Positions 10,882-25,400 of a stretch of DNA of 64,000 nucleotides are shown piece after piece. A model generated the notes under the pieces. That model searched no databases, was not told the origin of the DNA, and worked only from the letters and a program-made list of their open reading frames with translations. Within the stretch, counting starts at the first letter, position 1. Each line of letters opens with the position of its first letter. Source of the DNA: Nematostella vectensis (Eukaryota > Cnidaria > Anthozoa > Actiniaria > Edwardsiidae); contig NC_064038.1 of assembly GCF_932526225.1 (NCBI RefSeq), positions 6,413,822-6,477,821 of the forward strand, read 5' to 3'. Made by a program: the position numbers and the translations under genes.

Positions 10882-11784
10882 ATGATGACATGTATCCCGG
10901 GCTATGAACTTCTCAGAGCCTCCCTAGACACAAATGAAGACGATAGTGATGATGAACTGTGTCTTTTCTCCAAGCGTCTTGAAGTGAGCGCGTTCAAGCA
11001 TCCTTTGGACGGCGAGGAAAATGGCTCTCAGTTTATGGATGAGGATGTCATCTGCTTTACAATTGAAGAGAAGGTTTTTATCCCAGTGAATTTCCGTCAA
11101 AGGTGGAGTCGGGCGGCATTTAGCGTTGCGATTATTGCGATTGTTGTAACTCTCTCGATTAGCATATGGTCTTTCGTGGCTTCCGGGCAAACTTCAAGCT
11201 CTGCGATTTTCTCCTGCGGTTTCGATGCCCTGTTAGAAGCGTTTAGTACTCTCATAGTCATCTGGAGGTTTAAAGATCTCAGAAGCGAAGATGGCGGTGC
11301 AGAAAAGGAAAGACTAGCGACACTACTAATTGCATTTACATTTTTAATTACGGGAACAGCTACTCTGAGTGCCTCTACTGTGCACTTTTTCTTCAAAGAT
11401 CATCCAAATCAAACAGAACGCCTCCTTTCAATATTGCTGTTTAGTGGTATTTCACATCTTCTATTAGCTAGCATATTTTACTATATCGCCAAAAAGCTGC
11501 ATAGCTCTACGCTAAAGGCAGAAGTTATGAATAACGTGTTGTCTGTAGCAATGAGCGTTGGGATTCTAGCATCTACGATGATTTACCGAGCTCACAAACC
11601 AAGCATGTGGTGGCTTGATCACTCTGTTGCTATCGTGATTGGCTTGACCGCGTTGCTTTACGGGGTGAAATTGATTGTGCTAGACGTTGAGCAATGCGGG
11701 GAGGTGGTTTGCGGGGGTGGCATCAAGGGGGAACCTTTGTATGAGGAAGAGTTAGAGCCTCTCACATTCTTCAAGGAAATTTGA
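10882..11784 (+). CDS. TMEM163: TMEM163-like six-TM zinc transporter family protein (intronless)
   Basis: A 300-residue protein of the TMEM163/SV31 group in the cation-diffusion-facilitator superfamily; vertebrate members bind and export zinc at the plasma membrane and in vesicles. It has an acidic N-terminus (residues 18-26), then six hydrophobic segments at about 77-99, 106-128, 146-166, 181-202, 216-235 and 243-266. TM2 has GFDALLEAFS, with D115 and E119 in the positions of the family's paired metal-binding acids (usually D..D). TM6 starts WWLDHSVA. The start is well fixed because an in-frame TAG lies immediately upstream. The C-terminus has CG(E)VVCGGG. The whole protein is in one exon, which suggests a retrocopy or complete intron loss. 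A related fragment lies at 231-374. Substrate is inferred from family only. Confidence 0.88.
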   Translation: MMTCIPGYELLRASLDTNEDDSDDELCLFSKRLEVSAFKHPLDGEENGSQFMDEDVICFTIEEKVFIPVNFRQRWSRAAFSVAIIAIVVTLSISIWSFVASGQTSSSAIFSCGFDALLEAFSTLIVIWRFKDLRSEDGGAEKERLATLLIAFTFLITGTATLSASTVHFFFKDHPNQTERLLSILLFSGISHLLLASIFYYIAKKLHSSTLKAEVMNNVLSVAMSVGILASTMIYRAHKPSMWWLDHSVAIVIGLTALLYGVKLIVLDVEQCGEVVCGGGIKGEPLYEEELEPLTFFKEI

Positions 11785-13417
11785 TAGAAGTCATCAGACA
11801 AACATGAACAATAATGTGCGAGTCTCGCAAATAGTAAGGGTAAACTTATCCCTCTTTTGATTCAAAATTTCACTTGTTCTAGTAATCGACTGTGAGCCTT
11901 GAGCGAAGGAAATTTGAACGAGCATAAGCAGATATCTTGTGACGGTCTCGTGATCCGATTAACACCCCGTTTTCATTCAAAATTTGACTTGTTTTTATAA
12001 CCCACGTTTGTTGTTTGAAAGTCATCACGACTTTCATCCCCGATGAAACTATGCATTACGCATAGTTTGAATAGTATTCGGAGGTGTATTAATAAGTGAA
12101 ACTCAGTCAAGAGTATCTTCCATTTGGCCTAGTAAATGGATGAACGAGTTTACGTGTAGCACTTGATTAATTTACATGGAGGTTACTAGAAATGGCGTTA
12201 TTTTGTGGTTGTACCCCAAAAAGTACGGGTTTACTATAGACATAGCAAAACATTATATAATTAATCAAATTTATTGAATGATTCACGCATGGTGGAAACA
12301 AATACATGGGCTAACACGGGCTATATTTACAAATGATGATTTGTGCTCGGAGGATCTACATAATACAATGAAAGAACTCGGAACTTTACTTGCAAATCTA
12401 TAGGGAAGCCAAGTGAGTGTCAACATAGGGAAACCATGTCGGTGCAAACCTAGGGAAGCCGAGTTTGTGTAAGCCTGTGCCTGACGTCTATTCGAAAAAA
12501 GAATCCCATTCTATTTTAAAGAATTTTTCTCGTTTTTAATTAAAAAAAAAATCTGTAATATCACTACTAGTAATCAGCTATCACTAAATTACTAAATATC
12601 GGATGCGCTTTATAACACGTACAAAAAGCCACCAAAAGCCGTTCGCTTGCATTAAATACACCTACGTATAATTTATGTAATCAATTTGAGGATTTGGTTC
12701 ACACCAGCTTAGTCCCAGAAGTTCTAACCGGGTTCCCTGTCCTTGGAGTTATACCGTGAGGCAGCCTGGGGTCTGGGGGGAGCTGTTTCCCATGACGTTA
12801 CAAGTCTAACCAACCACCAGAAGCCCGCTAGGAAATCCGGGTAAGAACGCCTTGGACTTCACTGGTTTCAGGTATTTCTTTTTTAATCGTATTTCCATAC
12901 TATTTTTTTTAAAGACGCCAGCAAACCAAATTGCACAAACTTGAAAAAATTAACTCTGGTATAAAAAAAAAACTTTCTTAAATAATTTTAACAAAGATGA
13001 GATAATTTCTGCCGCGATTTGGGCATTTTAATCCAGACCTTCTTCGAGGTTAGTGAGTTACTAAAAAAATAATATAATACCAAACTTATACAAACTTACT
13101 ACCCATAAACGGCTCGATAAACATGCCCTGCCACAATTGATCTACAAAAGAATTCCACACCTTAATTCCTAAAAAGGATGAGGCATTAATACAATAAACG
13201 AATTTTATGTTGTAGGGTGTTGTGAAGTTTTGCTGAATTTTAAATTACTACACAACATTGACATTTTTGTGCAGATTTTAGGGCATTCGTGTTAGGATAT
13301 CCTACATCCCGCACAGGGTCCAGGTCCGCGTAGAAGTGTTATGGCAGCTACTAGGTGTTTTCCTAATTGATTTGCCTTCCTTGCTGCCTTGCCCTCGCGT
13401 TCGTTGCGGCTGTATAT
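11785..13417. other. Convergent 3' intergenic region
   Basis: This 1.6 kb lies between the stop codons of the convergently transcribed TMEM163-like and ACSBG genes and should contain both 3' untranslated regions. It is AT-rich with no open frame of note. Two short similar blocks (GGGAAGCC/GGGAAACC after AACNTAGGGAA) sit near 12400-12470. No poly(A) signal could be chosen with confidence. Confidence 0.5.
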
Positions 13418-16400
13418 CTATTTGTACAACGCGTCGATTGTGTCTTTGTACATTTTACTCACAATGGGTCTTCTTAGCTTCATTGTTGGACCTGCAGAGG
13501 AAATAAGAGATTAATAAAAAAACTTTTCTTAGATGCTACTCATCAACCCGGTGAAGCAATCAGATCCCAGTTTTCATTTTCAACGGCTGAATTGTGAGAG
13601 CTGTTGTGGTATTTTCTATTGAATTCATAAGATTATAGTTTTTGGGGAAAATTTGAGATAATAATTCATGGTTTCGAAATTTAATACAAATGTGAAGTTG
13701 CACGAAGAGTGACCCACTTTGTCAGAAACAGTCCAAAAATCGCTCAAAGTATAATATTTGCTAGAAATTCTTATGAGGAATTTGTAAACCAATATCGGTG
13801 GAAACAATAACAAAGTCGTGGCTGACAAGAGCTCTTTAATTCTGGTTTTTAGCGTATGACAGGACAGATTAGTCTACTCACCCAGCTCTCCGCCGTGAAT
13901 CGTGAAATCATTCTCAAGGATACACCACTTTTGGACCTGCAAAGAAAGTTTTTACATTGCCCTGTAAGCACTGGAGAAAAAATCCAGGACTCGACCCATA
14001 GTGAAGGCTACGATAATACTTTAGCATATCTTAAAACCATTCTCCATTTCAAGTATAATTATTAACCTATAGATGGCAGACGGAGATCTCAACACAGCGC
14101 GACCAGTAAAACCAGTGGAAATATGTATGGGACGTAAGGAATGTTTGTTTTGACCAGTCAAATTCTAGGTTTTCAAACAGTCAGTCAACTAAGAGCGTGT
14201 CTCAACATCTCAGCGCCTGAAGTCTCGCTTGTAGTTCAACCGAAACTATAAATATTACATACTTTTAGTCCTTACGGTTTTTACGATAGCACTGTAATGC
14301 TCCTCGGTAAAAAACAGTTTAAAAAACCCTGACCCTATAAAGCTACTTGAGTGGGCATGTCGGAAAAACCTGGAAAACGCGCAATTCCAGATAGAGAGAG
14401 AAGACACAATTTCTTACAATGGCTATAGCTTCCTTGTATCACGGACATATTTTCAAAACACAAATAACGTGAGGCCGAAATGCACATAAACCAGATTTTG
14501 GCTTTTTAAGATAATTTTGGATCAGTTCACCGTCATGGGCCATCGTGAACGATTCCAAAAATGCTTTACGATTTCGAAATCGTTCACGATTTTAAAAATC
14601 CTTCACGATTTGATCATCATTGCCCTGTGTATCAGTTCAGGGACGAAAAGCCCAAATTTCAATGACACTTTACAAAAAGTCGCATCAATTTAAAAAAAAA
14701 GTCGCACTTGATATTTTGTTTGCTATAAGTTACTAAGTACTCAAAAAATTCCCCGCCTTATTCGATGTGAAATGGGCTAATTGGAAGCGTCACGTCATGT
14801 TTTTCCGTCATGTAACTTGAGTGGGCGTGTCACTCAAAATAGCTTTATAGGGTCAAGTGAGTGGGACAATATTGGCTTGAAGAGTGGGGGGGGGGGGGGG
14901 GAATAATTTGGGGGTGGTTAAGGACATAAGGGTACCTTTTGTGCTCTGGATATTGCTTCCTCGTTAGCTCTGTCGACGCCCGCCTGTATCGCCTTCATCA
15001 CATTCTCATCTTTAGTTTTGAGGATCTCGGAGACTGTGGTGGCTTCGCTGCCGACTGATTTGCAGAAAGCAATGGCTGCTTTGGTCAGTCGGTCTGTTGG
15101 GGCACCTGTGTCAGCCTCGACCTCAACCTGCAATGCACACAAACAAACAAATCATGTGAAAAGGCAAGGCTATAAGTATTTTACATCAAATTCCATCATC
15201 TGTGACAATTTCAACTACCGTTATGATTCGTTATGCTATGAATAAGCGCTCCCCCCCCCCCTCGACCTCCAATTTTTTAATAAGGGCGTCCTCCTATTCC
15301 CCTACTAAACAAAAGCACCACCAATAAGACCGCCGCCATGAACGTGCCGTATTAAGTCAAACAACATCTTTACTGTCATTTCATTTTAACACCTGTGATT
15401 ATATCATACCAAGAAAATTCAGCCAAAAATTGTCGTTTTTGCCAAACGCGCTTAATTCCATATAACCCAAAACCCGAAAAAATTAAATAAGCGTCCCGGG
15501 CGCATATTCGAATCATGACGTTATATCTGGGTTGATGTTTTTAAATAAAAATCTACATAAAATAATGATGTATAAAACCAGCTTTGCAAGGAGGCTGTAA
15601 ACAACAAGCCAAACCCCAGCTTTCACGCTCGAATTCCTCAGCAACGACAACGACTTATCGCGTGAAAGAGCCGGGATGTCGAGCGCAAAGAGAGGTCTGG
15701 ACTATAGCTCATCGTGTTTACCTTGAGCGTCAACAGACATGACAGGAATTTCCTTTTGTCGCCGATCAGGATGGCGTTGCTAATGAGCGGGACCTCTTTC
15801 TTGATGTTGTCTTCGATGGGCACGGGCGCGATGTTCTCTCCCCCGGCAGTTATGATTAGTTCTGCAACCACGAAAAAGTTGGTTACAGCGCCAAAGCCAA
15901 AGGTACGGACAAGCGTCAGCGAAACTTCTTTGTTCTGCACAGGCGTTCATCATAAAATTTCAACCTTGTGTTGATTTATAGCTTGTCCACACCAAGCCTG
16001 CGCGAACCATCTAGTTTTTTTTTACAGCCTGTCTGCAGTCTTTCTATTAATTGTAATTTATTTTCTCAAACACCACTCTTTCTGCAGTCTTTCTAGTTAT
16101 ACTTTCTACTGTTCGGACAGTATTAATCTTTTTACATACTTATGATGCCCTATCAATGAACTACAACTTTATGCTGAGAGCAATGGGTTTTGCATTTGAT
16201 CACGAATTGGTTTTATTGTCTTTAGTCGCTTTAAAGTTTGCACTTGTTATCCGGCCGATATATGCTTGGTAAATAATTTGCATTGTTGCGTTCTGAGTCC
16301 AAAAAACAATTGAAAGAAGAATATATATAAGGTACATTAGGGATGCGAGGTGGGGGTAGGGGTGGTTGTGGGGTGGGGTTGTAGCCACGCCCTACTGGTT

Positions 16401-19400
16401 AGCTCCTTATCACCTCCAGGTACCCACTGCTTCATCATTGCAACCATTGCAATAGAAAATAAAAATATACTGAGATCTTGTTGAAAGTTACCTTTTATTC
16501 TCCCTGTGATGAACAGTTTTCCCTTCTGAAAATAGAGATTTGCGTGAGACATATATTGCAATTGCACTTCAAGTCTAGTCACCCAAGCAAAATACCAAGT
16601 GTGAGAAAGCATCCATTTTCATCGGCTGATTTTTTCAAATAAGCTATTGCGATATTTAAAATTGGTAAACAACATATAAACCTAGCATATAAGTAAATAA
16701 CATATGATTAAACTATTTGTTTCTAATATTTTATAATACAGGATGAAAACAATAACAAAGGCCTGGCAGACAAGTGCTCTTTAAATAACAGTCCAACATT
16801 CCATACAGTTTGCTCCCTCCTCCCAATATCCATATTAATACATTATCAACGCCCTTCTGCTATTCTTATACTTACATCATCGATCTTACAGACGTCCCCA
16901 GAGTGAAGCCATCCATCGACGTCAAGGGCTTCCTTGGTCTTTTCTTCGTTATTCAGGAATCCCATGAACACATTGCGACCCCTCATGCATAACTAATAAA
17001 CAATGAGAAGGAAATGGATCAGTAAGTCGTGGATTTGGAGCTGCTGGCACAAGCATAGTCTTAGTACTGTTCCTAATACCCAGTCTTATACTCCTAGTTA
17101 TACACCTGTAATTTTGATTCAACTGGATTCAGCTAGAATTGAGGGCATCGCCACACTACTTTACCACACTCCCTGTGCCCTCCAATCACAATGTTTTATC
17201 CTTTTGTATAATGGTACTGTTCCTAATACCCAGTCCTATACTCCTAGTTCTACACCTGTAATTTTGATTCAACTGGATTCAGCTAGAATTGAGGGCATCG
17301 CCACACTTCATGTACCTCCCCATCGCCACACTCCCTGTGCCCTCCAATCACAATGTTTTATCCTTTGGTATAATGCTTTCAAACACCCTTAACTACACTA
17401 CCTGGACCTCTATTACCATGCCCTTTGTAAAAAAAAAAAATATATATATATATTTTTATTTATATTTTATTTTATTACAAAAATGAATAACAGACTACTT
17501 TCCTCTCCCTATGCCCGCTACCACACCCCCTGTACCTCCCTATTCCCACACCCCCTGTACCTCCCCATTCCCACACCCCCTGTACCTCCCCATTCCCACA
17601 CCCCCTGTTCCTCCCCATTCCCACACTCCCTGTACCTCCCCATTCCCACACCCCCTGTACCTCCCCATTCCCACACCCCCAGTACCTCCCCATTCCCACA
17701 CGCCCTGTACCTCCCCATTCCCACACTCCCTGTACCTCCCCATTTCCACACTCCCTGTACCTCCCCATTCCCACACTCCCTGTACCTCCCCATTTCCACA
17801 CTCCCTGTACCTCCCCATTCCCACACCCCCTGTACCTCCCCATTCCCACACGCCCTGTACCTCCCCATTCCCACACGCCCTGTACCTCCCCATTCCCACG
17901 CGCCCTGTACCTCCCCATTCCCACACTCCCTGTACCTCCCCATTCCCACACTCCCTGTACCTCCCCATTCCCACACCCCCTGTACCTCCCCATTCCCACA
18001 CTCCCTGTACCTCTCCATTCCCACACGCCCTGTACCTCCCCATTCCCACACGCCCTGTACATCCCCATTCCCACACTCCCTGTACCTCCCCATTCCCACA
18101 CTCCCTGTACCTCCCCATTCCCACACTCCCTGTACCTCTCCATTCTTACACTCCCTGTACCTCTCCATTCCCACACTCCCTGTACCTCCTCATTCCTACA
18201 CCCCCTGTACCTCCCCATTCCCACACTCCCTGTACCTCCCCATTCCCACACTCCCTGTACCTCTCCATTCCCACACCCCCTGTACCTCTCCATTCCCACA
18301 CCCCCTGTACCTCCCCATTCCCACACTCCCTGTACCTCCCCATTCCCACACTCCCTGTACCTCCCCATTCCCACACTCCCTGTACCTCCCCATTCCTACA
18401 CCCCCTGTACCTCCCCATTCCCACACTCCCTGTACCTCCCCATTCCCACACTCCCTGTACCTCCCCATTCCCACACTCCCTGTACCTCCCCATTCCCACA
18501 CTCCCTGTACCTCCCCATTCCCACACTCCCTGTACCTCCACATTCCCACACTCCCTGTACCTCCCCATTCCCACACCCCCTGTACCTCCAATTCCCACAC
18601 CCCCTGTACCTCCCCATTCCCACACCCCCTGTACCTCCCCATTCCCACACTCCCTGTACCTCCCCATTCCCACACCCCCTGTACCTCCCCATTCCCACAC
18701 TCCCTGTACCTCCCCATTCCCACACTCCCTGTACCTCCCCATTTCCACACTCCCTGTACCTCCCCATTCCCACACTCCCTGTACCTCCCCATTCCCACAC
18801 TCCCTGTACCTCCCCATTTCCACACTCCCTGTACCTCCCCATTTCCACACTCCCTGTACCTCCCCATTCCCACACTCCCTGTACCTCCCCATTCCCACAC
18901 TCCCTGTACCTCCCCATTTCCACACTCCCTGTACCTCCCCATTCCCACACTCCCTGTACCTCCCCATTCCCACACTTCCTGTACCTCCCCATTCCCACAC
19001 CCCCTGTACCTCCCCATTCCCACACTCCCTGTACCTCCCCATTCCCACACTCCCTGTACCTCCCCATTACCACACTCCCTGTACCTCTCCATTCCCACAC
19101 CCCCTGTACATCTCCATTCCCACACTCCCTGTACCTCCCCATTCCCACACCCCCTGTACCTCCCCATTCCCACACTCCCTGTACCTCCCCATTACCACAC
19201 TCCCTGTACCTCTCCATTCCCACACCCCCTGTACATCTCCATTCCCACACTCCCTGTACCTCCTCATTCCTACACCCCCTGTACCTCCCCATTCCCACAC
19301 TTTCCATACCTCCCCATTGCCATCTTCATCTGGTTTATCAATTTTCATTTCAGTTCCTTCCATCTTAATGCCACAGCTGCCAGACAAGACATGTCCAGGA

Positions 19401-22400
19401 ATAGAGATGGTCAGAGGTCCAGAGCACTCACTCATCCCATACAACTCATACAGGGGGATATTGATACTCTGGAAGTAGCAAAGTGTTTCCATGGTAACTG
19501 GGGCTGCGGCTACAAACTGTCCCCAACAACGATCAAGCCCAAGAGAAACTTTGATCTGAGAAAAGAAAAAATAATAATAAATAAACAATCATAATCAAAA
19601 TCATGCAGTAATAAGAATGCAGTATCCCTTATTTACCCAACACCACTAACCTTTTTCAGGATTCCTGTGGCAATGGTCCACCCAAAAGGTGTCGATCTCC
19701 TACAGGCAAAAAAAAAAAAAAAAAAAAAAACATAACCACTCTCACTTAAACAAGAGGTTCTACAGCCTAACTATAACTCTAGTTTCCTTCTTATTAAATG
19801 GTGTCAAGAGCTTTTTGCATTTGGAAAAAATAGGCCAGCAAGAGGCACGCATTTTGCATCTGCAACAATTAATTACAGTGAGTAATTTAAATTCCATCAG
19901 AAATGTTAGGTTAACTTTGGGTAAGAGCTGTAACAAAGCCTAACTTACCCCTGCTCAATATTCATGTTTCCTTGAAGTGCCTTGCCCTTTGCCCAGTCGG
20001 CAATCCTGCGCTTGGGTCCTGTAACTGTTGCCCCCACCTCTAGCATCTTCTCCATGATTTTTTCCCACACCCTGGAAATCAGTAGAAATCATTAAGTAGC
20101 AGCATATATAAATAATATTTAAAAATACATTGGAGTAGCAAATCTCTGTCATCGCAGACAGATGCTGAATTAAGAGAGCGCAGATTCAGACATGGTCGAA
20201 TTGAAGGTATGGGAAGGCACCAACATACAACTATCGAAATTGCTGGTTTTGTGAAAAACCCTCGGCAAAATCAACTAACTGAAGTCGCATAGGAACCGGG
20301 AATCGAACCCGGAACCCAGTGGTGAGGCACAGGCACTACAGGGTGAAGCTATGCCAACTGCGCCACCCAGGCCCCCTTTATACTTAGTAGGGCTGGCCGT
20401 AAAGTCAATTTACTCATCAATGAGTAGCTTTATTAACAATTGAATTTTTACTCAGGCTTTCAATTATATAACAAAATCTTGCTGATAATTACAAACACCT
20501 GAGTCACCTAAATTCCAAAATCCTTGAAGTGTTTTCATAGGCCAGCAAAAGTTTCAAATTACACCTTTCAGCGAGGTGCTGACCAGTAAAAAGCTCCAAA
20601 TGTGGTGATGTTTGTTGGGATGACAGAAGCCAGAAAATCAGAGGTGCATTTACCTACCGTGGTACACCAAGAAATAGTGTCGGCCTACATTCTCGAAGAG
20701 TGTTTACCAAGGAACCCTAAAGACAAAAAAGCAAGAGTTCTAACACAAGGCCAGAAACTATAATACAATTTTTGCTTTCTTATCTTAAATTTTTTATATT
20801 AAGCAGATTGTGTGAATTAAAATTTTTCTCTCCTTAACCACCCTCACGCTTGTTTTGGTCACAAGTACAGCACGTGGCTTTTATTTAAGAGTCACAACTG
20901 TCTTTTGGTGAGGTCAATCATGCCTTTCCAATTCTGCATCTGTCACAACTTTAGATCAATCACAACCAAAACAACATCAAAGTGAATTGCTTTCTTAGCT
21001 ACCGCCACCCATAAACCTGAAGACATGATTGTTTCTTAGCTTTGCTTTGCTTTGGTTTAGTGCATATGTGTAGAATCTCTCGTCTGATTACTTGGCACGT
21101 GGTGCCTTGTCAGCACTCTCTCATTGGTTAGTGGTCTAACAGCCACCCTAACCAATAAGCAGTTGCCACTTGAAAACTAAAAACCCAAGGCGCATGTGTG
21201 ACTGAAAATGAGGATAACTCTTTCTTTTGTCAAATTTGCTTTTACTATGGCATCGACCATCATACCATGTGATTAATAGCTAAACTTTTACCGACAGAGT
21301 GTGCAGGTCACTTGGGAACATATAAACCTGATAACTTTTCCATCAATTTCTTGCACAAGAACATACTTTTGGGTCCTAATATTATAGCAAAACTTGAGAC
21401 TTCATAAGTTACCATATGACAAGTGTATTTATAACATAGCGTTTTTTGAAAAATACAAAGTGTTGCATTGTTTCTGAGTGGGCGGCACAGAGATGTAAGG
21501 CACGCTAATCAACCAACGAGAGCACACACAGCACCATAGCTGTATATTAACTTATCATACCTTGAGGGCATCAGGCTGCGCAAACCATACAGTTCCACAG
21601 CAGTACATGCTCATGTATATATCAGTCATCTGTAGAGACCATGCATAACAGTGAGTACTTATAAAACCCTGCATATTAACTACCTGAATAATCATTTTTA
21701 ATCAATGTATGAAGTGGTTCTGTCAGCCGCCATTTTGCTATCCTAGCAGCTATAAAGCTAGTAGAAAAAATACATTTGCATTGAAGTGTCCACAATTACT
21801 TTGACCATTTTGACTAAGTAATTTGGTAAGCCATTGATAGGGCTATTGTTTTGGATTAAAACTCTGTAATTTCATTTGTAAATATTTCAAAGGTAAACAA
21901 TAATAAAGGAGAGGCTGAGAGAAATCCTTTAAGAAATTGAACGCAGGAAAAAAACTAACGAATGAGGTGAATATTTTGGAGTAATTTTACCTGTGCTGCG
22001 ACATGGCTGAGCGGCAAATAGCTCACAATATGCTCCTCCCTTTTGCCGGCCTGAACATGATTGAGAGCCGCTTGGGCAGTCCAGGTAATCTAAATAATTG
22101 ATAATATATGTCAAGGCAGAAATTTAATGGGAGTATGAAGATCACATAGTTTGTGAGCTGTTTAGTACAGGAAAAAATAGGACATTAATGTAAGTATGAC
22201 TTACATTGTCATGAGAAATCATGACACCTTTCGGAGCACCAGTTGTTCCACTCTGAAAAATATCAAAATAATAATTAATAATAAAAACACTGGTAATAAT
22301 CTAGCTGTTATAATCAGTAAAATTCACATCAAATGACAAAGATATTTATCAGTGAACTACAGATCATTATCAATCACAATCATGATTGTCATCGATCCCA

Positions 22401-25400
22401 CTTTCAACATCCTGCTAGTATCAGTAATACTAACAAAATGAACAACAATTCTACATCATCACTAGCTCTACTTACTATCACAACTGACACTATCAACAGC
22501 CACTACCAACAATGCTATCATAATTAACTTTAACATCACTACCGCTATTATCAACAGCATTAACAGCATCCCAATGTGTGTCATCAGCCCCATCACAATT
22601 ATCGTCACCTTCCTCATCACAAATGCATGTAGCAATGTCAAACTTACAGTGTATATAAGGGTGCAGCAGCGGTTCGCCACAAGTTGACTCATCCTCTCCT
22701 GCAAAACCCTATCAGCAACTGTTTTCCCAAGCTCAAGGAACTGATTCCACTACAAACATACATGAGATGCCCTTTAGAACAGAGTTATGGTTATACATGT
22801 AATGCAACACTTTAGGAAAACTCTGCAAAGCACTGCAATTGAACCCAGAACTAATCGATGAGGAAAAATGAGGAAACAAAGCTAGCACACTACCATACTA
22901 CTTACATTGTAGACATTCTCATGCTTTCCTTCCACCTCTCCAGTGTACTGCACCACAGCCTTTAGGTGGGGTAGCCGGTCCCATACCTATAGCAGAATAG
23001 GGTGTTTCCTTTTGTTAGTTGGTGTTACTCTAAAGAGCTTAAAACAGATCATATAGGGGATGTATTGGTATGGCGAAGGGTATTCAAATGGGTCACTATC
23101 ATTACAATAGTAGTGAACTCTAGTCATGGAACAAAAATGGTTTCCAATCAATCTACTTTGGGCAACGTGTCGTCCAATCAAAAAAGCACCAAATGTTATT
23201 CTGTTAGTTCTAATGAATGGAGCCAGAAAGCAGTTTAATAACTGGGAATCATTGATGAGAGTTTCAGAATACTGTGATTCACATAAAAGCAATAAAATAA
23301 TAGACTGGGTTTACCTATGATGTTTGTAGCACAAACAAATTACACACCTTCAGGATTTTGCTAAGTTGTGCTTTATTCTCCACAACAATAACGTTAGCAT
23401 TGCAGTTGTCAGCTACAAAGTGGCAGGCCTCAGGGGAATTTGTTGTGTAGATTCCTACAGCAAAACCCCTAGGTAGAAAACATGTAGAATGACCATCTTA
23501 TAAACAAGAAAAGTCAGTACAGGTAGGTCTTTTCGACAATAAACTGTCAAAAAATAAGTTAGATGGAAACAAGGCAGACAAAATGAATCACATGATGAAC
23601 AACCCTTTTCGACAATAATCTATCGGAATTATAATTCTGACAGAAATTAGACAGACAAAATCAACACACATTATGAACAACCAGACAGCAATAAATGAAC
23701 AGGCAAATAAATCCAGAGGAGTGGGATATTTCATATTAAAATAACTCATAATGTTACTATTCCTTTTATAAATATGGTTACTAGGGATTTATTATATTTT
23801 TGTCTGATTGAAAAATTGTTTAACAATGGCACTAAATGAACAACAGATACAGTCTTATAAGCAGGCTTATAACAAATAGATGAATGGAAGAAGTAACATG
23901 CAGAGCAAGAGGTGATAACAATGATCAGACGCGTTCCCAGGATTGGCTAAGGGGGTGGGGGGAGGGGGGTGCACAATTATAGGTATAATATGGAAAAAGC
24001 ATGGTATTTAAAGATTTCTAAATAAGAAATGACCCACTTTTGGGTACACACGCACTCCCCTGTGTAGGTGCCTGATGATCATGACAGAGGCAAGACCACT
24101 CACCCTGCGAATATCGCCCCAATTTCGGAAATGAACCATTCCGGTGAGTTGAACCCTATGATGCCGACTCCGTGGTATTGCTCCAGTCCAAGCTATGATA
24201 GACGCAATATCAATTAGCAAAATAGCACCAAAGAAGGGATTTTAATCCTGCCAAACTATTCACAAGGTCACAGAATAAAGTAGTGTGTTAATTCTACTAT
24301 GGTGTGAACCAGCAGGAATTAAGCCAGCACACTGATACAATAATATATGTGAAACATTCACTACTTAGGGAAATATTATTTGGAGTACTTTTCATAAATT
24401 GCTGTGAACATGGGAATGTCCCTGTTGATTTAGTTTTGTGATATTTTAAATAAAGGAGAACCTTACAAACTCATTTCCTATTAACCCAAAAATGGGTTCA
24501 ATTTCCCTTTCGAATATCCACCCCCCATCCAATGGAATTTGCTGATATTCAGAGTTAGGGTAATTTTTGTTATCACACTTTCTAAAGCACCAAATCCTTT
24601 ATCAACATTACAAGAAGACAGGGCACTTCAAGTATTTCTGGGAGTCTTGGGATTTTGGCCTAACCATGTTTACTGTGTTTAAGAATCAAACCTTGTGTTT
24701 TGTCAGCCATTTCTATATTTCACGAAGCAATAGATACACAACTTTGCATTTTGATTGAAAAAAGGAAATCATTTTTATCAAAACACTCATGAGTCATTCA
24801 ATCCCAAGGAGGTTGATCTAGGAAGGGTCTATTCTTAGCTTTTGGTAGTAGAAAGGTGAACCCTTGCCAACTTTTCTACTTCAAAATGCACGTGACGGAC
24901 ACAGGACAAAGAAGGCCATTTCAAAGCAAATGCTGAAATGAACGTTAATTGATGTTTTGAAGTGCTATATCGCAAATTTATAGTCTTCCGTGCAATAGGC
25001 CATTGGAAAACAAACCCTGCGGGGCTAAAACGACGTGACATCTTGGTAACTATTGTCAGATTGAATTTGGGACGACTTGCCAACAATAGAAAAAAATTTA
25101 AACATCCGATTTTACGTGAAGGCCACCACGGTACTTTTGTAAAGCATACAAAGAATGTCATTATTTTAGGTTTTTTAGAGTTTGAATACGTTGGTCTGAA
25201 AATACTTTAAAAGAACCGTTTAAATGTTGATACGAATTCCTGTAGAAATGACACGTAGCCATAACCAACCATGTGCTTCTAAGAATTGAATTGAAAATTG
25301 AAAAACAAAACAAAAAGACACAATAAAGTGATATCTAAAACTACATTGCCTTGATCACTGATCATCCAGGTTTAATTTAATGGTGAATCGCTCTGTTCAT

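Noticed and set aside
17475-19594. Very long open frames on both strands (up to about 700 codons) encoding 25-residue repeats such as [18 protein letters not shown]
   Set aside because: They are produced by a stop-free 25-bp tandem repeat. All three frames on each strand give the same cyclic peptide, and the array lies in an ACSBG intron.
20283-20370. A tRNA gene on the minus strand
   Set aside because: Box A and box B are good, but the acceptor and anticodon stems do not fold, and the sequence continues into a SINE body.
24835-25161. A 108-codon minus-strand open frame in ACSBG intron 1
   Set aside because: No recognisable domain. It overlaps an equally open plus-strand frame (24962-25210) and has no splice sites in phase with ACSBG.
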